A stretch of 7,279 bases of DNA from Syntrophorhabdus sp. PtaB.Bin184. GTDB taxonomy: Bacteria > Desulfobacterota > Syntrophorhabdia > Syntrophorhabdales > Syntrophorhabdaceae. The notes below the pieces were generated by a model, which ran no database searches, had not been told where the DNA came from, and saw nothing but the letters and a program-made list of their open reading frames with translations. Shown one piece after another: positions 1-5,301 of this stretch. Each line of letters opens with the position of its first letter. The stretch's first letter is position 1. The stretch covers positions 1 through 7,279 of the forward strand of contig MVQQ01000193.1 of assembly GCA_002067555.1 (NCBI GenBank), written 5' to 3'. A program made the position numbers and the translations under genes.

Positions 1-651
1 ATTGCAGGCGTGCATGAATATGTCCCGTCCGTGGGGCATGGTGAGCCCTCCGTTCGAGGGTCTGAGGTACACTCCCGCCACGCCCTTCCCGATGTGGCCG
101 AGGCCGGAGGTATGGACATCGATGATCTCGATGTCATCGGGAGAGCATCTGCCGGCGGAGACGAAGACACAGCCGGCGCCGTCTCCCCAGAGGTGGCCCG
201 ACACCTCGTCGGCATCGTTCGTGTAGGCGAGATTGTGTTCCGACGCGATGACAAGAGCCTTTTCGGCCTTTCCCGTCGCAAAGTATCCCTCGACGATCTC
301 GACGGCGTTTACGAAAGATGAGCAGGCCGAGGTGATCGTCACGGCCAAGGCCCGGGGTATGCCGAAGTGGCCCTGTATGGCATGGGCAAGGGTACCCACC
401 GTATCGTACGGCGTGTATGTGGCCCCCACGATGAGGTCGACATCCGCGATCTGATAGGGGAGTTTGCCGATAAGCGGTGTTATCGCGTCGATGGCCATGG
501 TGTGGGTGTTCTCGCTCTCCCTGGCCCGTGTCCTGTGCCGGATGCCAGACCTTCTGTATATCCATTCATCGGAAAGCCCGTTCAGCCGCGTGTAGTGCCC
601 GTTGCCGACGATCATGCTTGGAAGGTAGTGTGAGATGGCGTTTATGTACAT
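1..651 (-). CDS. Beta-ketoacyl-ACP synthase III (FabH-like), 3' end cut by window
   Basis: This is a thiolase-fold condensing enzyme of the KAS III type, which joins an acyl-CoA or acyl starter to malonyl-ACP in the cytosol. Reading leftward from ATG at 651 gives 217 residues open to the window edge, about two thirds of a usual ~330-residue FabH. Cys110 in TSACSSF sits where the FabH nucleophile (Cys112 in E. coli) belongs. DEWIYRRSGI (28-37) matches the substrate-entry motif around Trp32, with RSG in place of the common RTG. GHLWGDGAG (152-160) is the conserved glycine-rich segment. The catalytic His and Asn would lie in the missing C-terminal part. An in-frame TGA lies upstream of the ATG, and only a weak GGGG (663-666) precedes it. 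The ATYTPYDTVGT stretch (77-87) differs from E. coli FabH and recalls a FabH-like subfamily I associate with Bacteroidetes, so it may not be the housekeeping enzyme. Family is sure; the exact substrate is not. Confidence 0.9.
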   Translation of the reverse strand, partial: MYINAISHYLPSMIVGNGHYTRLNGLSDEWIYRRSGIRHRTRARESENTHTMAIDAITPLIGKLPYQIADVDLIVGATYTPYDTVGTLAHAIQGHFGIPRALAVTITSACSSFVNAVEIVEGYFATGKAEKALVIASEHNLAYTNDADEVSGHLWGDGAGCVFVSAGRCSPDDIEIIDVHTSGLGHIGKGVAGVYLRPSNGGLTMPHGRDIFMHACN

Positions 652-702
652 GTTAACAGTGTCCCCGTTCTTTTGTCACAGCGCATTTACGGCAGGTTTT
701 GT

Positions 703-749
703 CTGTCAGGTGTTCGGCGGGGGCATGGATATCACTTTGCCGTTGACAG
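703..749. repeat. Imperfect inverted repeat in the divergent intergenic region
   Basis: CTGTCA (703-708) is matched by TGACAG (744-749), and inside it CGGC (715-718) is matched by GCCG (739-742), with an unequal internal loop. It would fold in the leader of the leftward FabH-like transcript, and its right arm covers the -35 box of the rightward promoter. It could be an operator or a leader hairpin, but with such short arms chance is also possible. Confidence 0.25.
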
Positions 750-771
750 GCCCCGTGATGTTATATAGGAT
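743..771 (+). promoter_or_regulatory. Sigma70-like promoter for the acyltransferase gene
   Basis: A perfect -35 box TTGACA (743-748) is followed after 17 nt by TAGGAT (766-771), which matches 4 of 6 bases of the -10 consensus. Transcription would start near 778, giving a leader of about 34 nt before the ATG at 812. The -10 box directly abuts the -10 box of the opposing promoter. Confidence 0.55.
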
Positions 772-788
772 TCACTCAAAGTTTTCAA
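760..788 (-). promoter_or_regulatory. Sigma70-like promoter for the FabH-like gene
   Basis: On the minus strand TTGAAA (788-783) and TATAAC (765-760) are separated by exactly 17 nt, each matching 5 of 6 consensus bases. Transcription would start near 753, leaving a leader of about 100 nt before the ATG at 651. This promoter shares most of its length with the rightward promoter. Confidence 0.6.
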
Positions 789-811
789 CTAATTCAGGCG
801 CCGGGTGATCC

Positions 812-1549
812 ATGAACAACGCGGAAAAACTTCAGAAGGTGGAGAAGATCATTGTTTCGGGGCTCGACAAACAGGGTACCGCCGATATCCTGCGGCTGAT
901 CGGTCTCGCCGGTTATCCGGTGGAGGATCTGGGGGAGTTGAGGCTTTACAGCGACTTTCTCCCTCGGGTGGACGATTTTGGTTTCACCGAGAGCCAGCGC
1001 TTTCTCCACTTCCTCTGGGATGCTCTCGACAAGAGCCCGGTTTGTCTCAATGCCGGTTTTTCCATTCCCTTCCGGCGCATCATAGCGAAGGCGCTCTTCA
1101 GAAAGTGTGGAAAGAACTTCATTGCCGAGGAGAACGTGCGCTTCAACTTTGGTCAGGGCATCGAGACAGGTGATGATGTTTTCTTCAATCGTGGTGTCTA
1201 CCTTGATTCAAAGGGAGGTGTCACGATCGGCAACAGCACCGCCCTTGCGGAGTACGCGCAGGTCTTCACCCATTCTCACAGTGAGTCGAACCACACGCTA
1301 CGCACGTACAAAAAGGTTACCATCGGCAATTACGTGGTTGTCTATACGGCATCTATAATCCTTCCAGGGGTTTCGATAGGAGACGAGGCGATAGTGGCAG
1401 CCGGGTCCATCGTCACCGAGGACGTGGCAGCCTCGACCATGGTCGGGGGAAGGCCCGCGGCACCCATCAGACATCGCCGGACTGAAGGCCGTCACGGCAG
1501 GGACCTCAACCACCTGTGGCTCAAGGACGGATTCTTTCAGGACGAATAG
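812..1549 (+). CDS. Left-handed beta-helix acyltransferase (hexapeptide-repeat family)
   Basis: A 245-residue enzyme of the hexapeptide acyltransferase superfamily, which usually acts as a trimer and moves an acetyl or other acyl group from CoA to a sugar or related hydroxyl/amino acceptor. Hexapeptide-type turns run from about residue 100 to 205 (such as VTIGNS at 137-142, VTIGNYV at 169-175 and VSIGDEAIVAAGSIV at 187-201). They are interrupted by a loop with THSHS (153-157), whose histidines 154 and 156 fit the catalytic position of the maltose/galactoside acetyltransferase group. The closing VTEDVAAST...GGRPAAPIR (201-220) is the classic end of the helix. The first ~100 residues are predicted mostly helical and do not resemble the short Mac domain. 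The last ~25 residues are basic, then acidic. The start at 812 follows a weak AGGCG (796-800). It faces the FabH-like gene, which hints at, but does not prove, a shared role in lipid or envelope glycan modification. The acceptor is unknown. Confidence 0.88.
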   Translation: MNNAEKLQKVEKIIVSGLDKQGTADILRLIGLAGYPVEDLGELRLYSDFLPRVDDFGFTESQRFLHFLWDALDKSPVCLNAGFSIPFRRIIAKALFRKCGKNFIAEENVRFNFGQGIETGDDVFFNRGVYLDSKGGVTIGNSTALAEYAQVFTHSHSESNHTLRTYKKVTIGNYVVVYTASIILPGVSIGDEAIVAAGSIVTEDVAASTMVGGRPAAPIRHRRTEGRHGRDLNHLWLKDGFFQDE

Positions 1550-1632
1550 CTTCCATCGGGGAGGGATTCTTCCCGGAACGGTTTGCGTTGTCCGCGCCCC
1601 TGGACCCCACAGTTGCTCGACCTCCGCCTTTC

Positions 1633-1661
1633 TTTACTTTGAAGGGGGTCTCTGCTAGAAT
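1633..1661 (+). promoter_or_regulatory. Sigma70-like promoter for the solute-binding protein gene
   Basis: TTTACT (1633-1638) and TAGAAT (1656-1661) are separated by 17 nt; the -10 box matches 5 of 6 consensus bases and the -35 box 4 of 6. The predicted transcription start near 1668 is only about 10 nt upstream of the ATG at 1679. The rest of the 129-bp gap after the acyltransferase gene shows no convincing terminator. Confidence 0.5.
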
Positions 1662-1678
1662 TAGCTTCAATTGCGCTC

Positions 1679-3325
1679 ATGGTGAATAAGAAGACCCTGA
1701 TCCCTCTATGTTTCATCCTTCTGTGCCTCTGTCTCCTTCCCTCCTGCGGCAGGAAGAAGGACACGGCACGGTACGACGATCCGGGAAAGCCAGCCTGGGG
1801 GGACATGATAATAACGGGCTCAATTGCGGAACCGTCGAACCTCATCCCCATCCTGTCCAGCGATTCGGCTTCCCATGAGGTTGCCTCCTACGTCTACAAC
1901 GGTCTCGTGAAGTACGACAAGGACCTCAACATTGTTGGCGACCTCGCGGAGTCCTGGGAGGTATCGAAGGATAATCTTTCCATAACCTTCCGGTTGCGGA
2001 AGGGTGTCAGGTGGCACGATGGCAAACCCTTTTCGGCCCACGACGTGATGTACACGTATCGGGTGACCGTCGATCCCAAAACCCCCACCGCCTATTCGGG
2101 GGATTTCAAGCTCGTCAGGAAGGCCGAGGTTCTCGACGACCACACCTTCAGGGTCACGTATGACAGGCCCTTCGCTCCGGCCCTGATATCCTGGTCCGTT
2201 GCGATGTTGCCGAAACACCTTCTCGAGGGGAAGGACATTACCGCCTCGCCCCTTAAGCGAAAACCCGTAGGCACGGGACCTTTCATCTTCACCGAGTGGG
2301 TTCCCGGCGACCGTGTCATCCTCACCGCGAACCCCGACTATTTCGAGGGGAGGCCCTACATCGGACGGTACATGATGAAGATTATCCCCGACACGGCCAC
2401 CATGTTCCTGGAGCTAAAGAACAGCTCCATTGACCTCATGGGGCTCACACCTCTTCAGTATGTGAAGCAGACCGATTACCCGGCTTTCAGGCGGGAGTTC
2501 AACAGATTCAAGTACCTCGCCTTCGCCTACACGTACCTCGGCTACAACTTGCGCAACGGCCTCTTCAAGGACAAGAGGGTCCGCCAGGCTCTGGCCCACG
2601 CGATCGACAAGCGGGAGATCATCGACGGGATACTTCTCGGTCAGGGCATAGAGGCGACAGGGCCTTTCAAGCCCGATATGTGGGCTTACAACGGCAATGT
2701 GAAGCGCTACGATTACAGCCCCGAGAAGGCCCTTGCGCTTCTTAGGGAAGCCGGATTCGAACGCGATGCCGACGGGACGCTCAGGAAGGATGGAAGGCCC
2801 TTTGAGTTCACGATTCTCGTCAACCAGGGGAACGTGGTGCGCATACAGAGCGCGGAACTGATCCAACGGAGACTCTCCGCCATCGGGATCACGATGAAGA
2901 TCCGCGTTCTCGAATGGGCAACGCTCGTCAACGATTTCATCGACAAGAGGAGTTTTGAGGCGGTCCTCCTTGGCTGGACAGTGCCCAATGACCCCGATCT
3001 GTTCGATATCTGGCATTCCTCGAAACAGGGTGTCAAGGAGTTGAACTTTATCGGATTCGAGAACAGGGAGGTTGACGAGCTGCTCGTCAGGGCGCGTCAC
3101 ACCCTCGACCGCGGCGAGAGAAAGAAGTATCTGGACCGTCTCCAGGAGGTTCTCGCCGAGGAACAGCCCTACACGTTCCTTTTTGTCCCTTACAGCACGG
3201 TGGCCCTCCACAAGCGCTTCAAGGCGGTGGAGCCGGCGCCGGCGGGGATCATGTACAATTTCATCAAGTGGTACGTGCCGGAGAACCAGATGAGGTATGG
3301 ATCGAATGCTGCGGTATCTCGTTAA
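1679..3325 (+). CDS. ABC transporter solute-binding lipoprotein, family 5 (DppA/OppA-like)
   Basis: A 548-residue periplasmic binding protein of the SBP_bac_5 family, which captures oligopeptides, dipeptides or other small ligands and hands them to an inner-membrane ABC importer. Residues 1-22 form a lipoprotein signal peptide (basic MVNKK, leucine/cysteine-rich core), with lipobox LPSC and Cys23 as the lipidated residue; Gly24 gives no inner-membrane retention signal. Family hallmarks follow: GLVKYD (75-80), LAESWEVS (89-96), GVRWHDGKPFSAHDV (109-123), PVGTGPF (196-202), the RVRQALAHAIDK segment (300-311) and GWTVPNDPD (432-440). Length is normal for the family. The signal peptide fixes the start at ATG 1679 or the adjacent GTG 1682; neither has a visible Shine-Dalgarno sequence, and the predicted leader is very short. 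Its 3' end overlaps the permease gene, implying co-transcription and translational coupling. The ligand cannot be read from the sequence. Confidence 0.93.
   Translation: MVNKKTLIPLCFILLCLCLLPSCGRKKDTARYDDPGKPAWGDMIITGSIAEPSNLIPILSSDSASHEVASYVYNGLVKYDKDLNIVGDLAESWEVSKDNLSITFRLRKGVRWHDGKPFSAHDVMYTYRVTVDPKTPTAYSGDFKLVRKAEVLDDHTFRVTYDRPFAPALISWSVAMLPKHLLEGKDITASPLKRKPVGTGPFIFTEWVPGDRVILTANPDYFEGRPYIGRYMMKIIPDTATMFLELKNSSIDLMGLTPLQYVKQTDYPAFRREFNRFKYLAFAYTYLGYNLRNGLFKDKRVRQALAHAIDKREIIDGILLGQGIEATGPFKPDMWAYNGNVKRYDYSPEKALALLREAGFERDADGTLRKDGRPFEFTILVNQGNVVRIQSAELIQRRLSAIGITMKIRVLEWATLVNDFIDKRSFEAVLLGWTVPNDPDLFDIWHSSKQGVKELNFIGFENREVDELLVRARHTLDRGERKKYLDRLQEVLAEEQPYTFLFVPYSTVALHKRFKAVEPAPAGIMYNFIKWYVPENQMRYGSNAAVSR
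3292..3295 (+). promoter_or_regulatory. Ribosome binding site favouring permease start at 3306
   Basis: GAGG lies 10 nt before the ATG at 3306 but only 1 nt before the in-frame ATG at 3297, which is too close to work for that start. This site lies inside the end of the binding-protein gene. Confidence 0.5.
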
Positions 3326-4280
3326 GCGCCTTTTCTTCATGATACCCATGGTCTTCGGTATCACTCTCATTTCCTTCGCCGTGATCCATCTCGTCCCGGG
3401 GGAGCCGGGGGCTCTTGAGGCGGAGATGAACCCGAAGATCACCAAGGAGGCGCGGGAGCGCATCCGTTCCTTCTACGGTCTCGACAAGCCGCTCTACGTT
3501 CAGTACTGGTCATGGCTCACGAGGATCGTGCGCTTCGATTTCGGCACGTCCTTTGCCACGGACAGGCGCCCCGTCATCGACAAGATCAAGGAGAGATTGC
3601 CCATCACCATACTTATCAATCTCATTTCCATGGGTCTTATCTTCATTTTCGGCATACCCATAGGGATCTACTGTGCCCGCTACAAGGATACGTTCCTGGA
3701 CAGGTTCCTGACCTCCTTTGTCTTCGCCGGGTATGCCGCGCCCACTTTCTGGGTGGCGCTACTCGCCATGATCTTTTTCGGGGTTTACCTGGAGGTTCTT
3801 CCCGTGTCGGGTATCAAGTCCTACGACTTCCGGGAGATGAATATCCTTGAGAAGGTCTTCGACGTGACACGGCATCTCGTGCTGCCCGTGTGCATTTCCG
3901 CGGTGGGCAGCCTCGCGGGCATCTCACGGTACATGAAGAGCAGTCTCCTCGAGGTCCTGAGACAGGAATACATCACCACCGCATACGCCAAGGGGCTTCC
4001 CGAGAGCGTGGTCATAAGAAAGCACGCCCTGCGCAACGCCCTCTTGCCCGTCATAACCATCCTCGGGCTTTCCATTCCCGGCCTCATAGGCGGCAGCGTT
4101 ATCTTTGAAAGCATTTTTTCCATCCCCGGCATGGGACAGCTTTTCTACTTCAGCGTCATGGCACGCGATTATCCCACGATCATGGGAATTCTTGTGATCG
4201 GAGCCTTCCTGACGCTCGTCGGCAACCTGGTCGCGGACATCTCCTACGCGGTGGCGGATCCGAGGATAAGGATAGGATAG
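3306..4280 (+). CDS. ABC transporter inner-membrane permease, DppB/OppB type
   Basis: A 324-residue transmembrane subunit of a peptide-type importer. It opens with MLRYLVKRL, the usual N-terminus of DppB-type permeases, which together with the GAGG spacing favours ATG 3306 over ATG 3297 (3 residues longer). About six membrane segments are visible, near residues 9-30, 99-122, 136-160, 190-211, 244-268 and 290-315. A long periplasmic stretch after the first contains FYGLDKPL (56-63) and RFDFGTS (76-82), both typical. The ATPase-docking EAA loop is clear: TTAYAKGLPESVVIRKHALRN (224-244) with the invariant AKG, then LPV and FSIPGMGQL (271-279). It ends in DPRIRIG, the normal terminus, so it is full length. 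The gene overlaps the end of the binding-protein gene by 20 nt. DppB works as a heterodimer with DppC and with DppD/DppF ATPases, yet none of these follows here. Confidence 0.93.
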   Translation: MLRYLVKRLFFMIPMVFGITLISFAVIHLVPGEPGALEAEMNPKITKEARERIRSFYGLDKPLYVQYWSWLTRIVRFDFGTSFATDRRPVIDKIKERLPITILINLISMGLIFIFGIPIGIYCARYKDTFLDRFLTSFVFAGYAAPTFWVALLAMIFFGVYLEVLPVSGIKSYDFREMNILEKVFDVTRHLVLPVCISAVGSLAGISRYMKSSLLEVLRQEYITTAYAKGLPESVVIRKHALRNALLPVITILGLSIPGLIGGSVIFESIFSIPGMGQLFYFSVMARDYPTIMGILVIGAFLTLVGNLVADISYAVADPRIRIG

Positions 4281-4376
4281 AATCGGGTCACAGGTGACAG
4301 GTCATGGGTTATGGGTCATTGACAGACTGCCTTCTTCCTTTCCCGCTACCCGTTACCCATCACCCATCACCCGATT
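4281..4376. repeat. Heptad-built inverted repeat (REP/MITE-like element)
   Basis: The perfect ends AATCGGGT (4281-4288) and ACCCGATT (4369-4376) bound a 96-bp imperfect palindrome. The left arm is five tandem 7-nt units (GGGTCAC, AGGTGAC, AGGTCAT, GGGTTAT, GGGTCAT; 4285-4319). The right arm, read on the minus strand, is GGGTGAT, GGGTGAT, GGGTAAC, GGGTAGC, GGGAAAG (4372-4338). About two thirds of the arm positions pair. The middle (about 4320-4337) is a non-repeated loop. It begins at the base after the permease stop codon and ends a few bases before the YihY ribosome binding site. No target-site duplication is obvious and no transposase is present. It may act as an mRNA stem-loop between the two genes, but it lacks the T-run of an intrinsic terminator. 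Confidence 0.75.
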
Positions 4377-4377
4377 C

Positions 4378-4382
4378 AAGGG
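4378..4382 (+). promoter_or_regulatory. Ribosome binding site for the YihY-family gene
   Basis: AAGGG lies 7 nt before ATG 4390 and decides the start. The longer in-frame opening from ATG 4294 would translate the inverted repeat and has no such site. Confidence 0.65.
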
Positions 4383-4389
4383 TGCCTCA

Positions 4390-5301
4390 ATGAACCGGCC
4401 CGTCAAGAAGATGACGAGCAGGGGTCTTGCGGTCTCGGGATCTCTTGCCGTCACGGTCAAGAAGGTTTTTAAGAAATACCAGGCTGACCATGCCAACATC
4501 ATGGTGTCCTCCATAGCGTTCTATATCCTGCTCACCTTCATACCCTTCACACTCTTCTCCTTTTTCATCCTCGGGTATGTCATCGATGTGGGCCACACCG
4601 GTGTTCAGATGGAGAAATACATCGCGCGGACCATACCGGCACCCTACAACGCGGTCATCGTCAAGAAGGTCCTCAGGGAGATAAACGTCATTTCCCTGTC
4701 CAAGAGACTTTCGGGTCCGCTGGGTCTCTTATTCCTCCTCCTTTTCACATCGCGGCTCTTTGCCGTCCTGCGCCCTTCATTCCAGCTCATGTTCGGCAAG
4801 ACGAAGAAAGGGTTCATCAAGGGTAAACAGGAGGAATTCATTCTTACCCTTGCCTTCGCCTTCATCCAGACCATCATTTTCTTCAGCTATGTCTTTTCCG
4901 TGATGATGCAGGTGAAGGTGGTGAAGGCCTTCGGAGGGGCCGTCACGCGTGCTTCGGTGGTGCAGTTCTTTTCCATCCTCGACCTTTTTCTTGTCGCCGG
5001 GATGTTTCACTTTCTCTACTATGTCCTCACGCCCGTCAGGGACAGGAGGAAACTCCTCTTCGCATCCGTTCTGGGGGCCGCGATGTGGCATCTGGGCAAG
5101 TATTTCTTCCAGTACTTCGTTCTCTACATAGGGCGGTTCACGGCGTTTTTCGGTACCTACGGCGTGTTTATCGCTTTCCTTTTCTGGGTCTACTTTTCTG
5201 TCTTTGTCTTTATCGCTTGCGCGGAGCTGCTGAGTGTCTCCTCGGAACCAGCTGTCAGTGGGCCTCGGCCCAACTATGCCCGATTCCGATGGAAACGGTG
5301 A
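4390..5301 (+). CDS. YihY/BrkB (UPF0761) family inner-membrane protein
   Basis: A 303-residue polytopic membrane protein of the YihY/virulence factor BrkB family. These proteins were once called ribonuclease BN in error, and their molecular role is not settled. About six hydrophobic segments are visible, near residues 40-66, 105-128, 150-175, 190-213, 222-245 and 254-283. Family wording is clear: the first segment SIAFYILLTFIPF (41-53) has the Y...L...P pattern, and FFGTYGVFIAFLFWVYFS (253-270), followed by CAEL, is the conserved last helix. In this group CAEL is more often GAEL. The basic N-terminus (MNRPVKK...) suggests a cytoplasmic start. The start at 4390 rests on the AAGGG site and on the repeat lying just upstream. 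The permease gene ends 109 bp before it, so it may be read from the same transcript through the repeat. Its last 15 codons overlap the 3' end of polA on the other strand. Confidence 0.88.
   Translation: MNRPVKKMTSRGLAVSGSLAVTVKKVFKKYQADHANIMVSSIAFYILLTFIPFTLFSFFILGYVIDVGHTGVQMEKYIARTIPAPYNAVIVKKVLREINVISLSKRLSGPLGLLFLLLFTSRLFAVLRPSFQLMFGKTKKGFIKGKQEEFILTLAFAFIQTIIFFSYVFSVMMQVKVVKAFGGAVTRASVVQFFSILDLFLVAGMFHFLYYVLTPVRDRRKLLFASVLGAAMWHLGKYFFQYFVLYIGRFTAFFGTYGVFIAFLFWVYFSVFVFIACAELLSVSSEPAVSGPRPNYARFRWKR

Noticed and set aside
134..565. Minus-strand open frame of 143 codons at the left end
   Set aside because: It is in a different frame from the FabH-like gene, which reads through the same bases with conserved KAS III motifs; the translation is low-complexity Arg/His/Gly.
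1554..1580. GGGA...TCCC palindrome after the acyltransferase gene as a terminator
   Set aside because: The stem is only 4 bp and no T-run follows, so it is not a credible intrinsic terminator.
2414..3463. Long minus-strand open frame (349 codons) opposite the binding-protein and permease genes
   Set aside because: The plus strand here encodes an unmistakable family-5 binding protein and the start of DppB. The minus-strand translation is rich in Arg, Pro and Leu with no recognisable domain, as expected from a high-G+C shadow frame.
4285..4376. CRISPR array
   Set aside because: The 7-nt units are contiguous, have no spacers and reverse orientation halfway.
4294..4389. Upstream extension of the YihY-type gene to ATG 4294
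   Set aside because: These codons are the inverted repeat itself and the peptide resembles no YihY N-terminus, while ATG 4390 has a good ribosome binding site.
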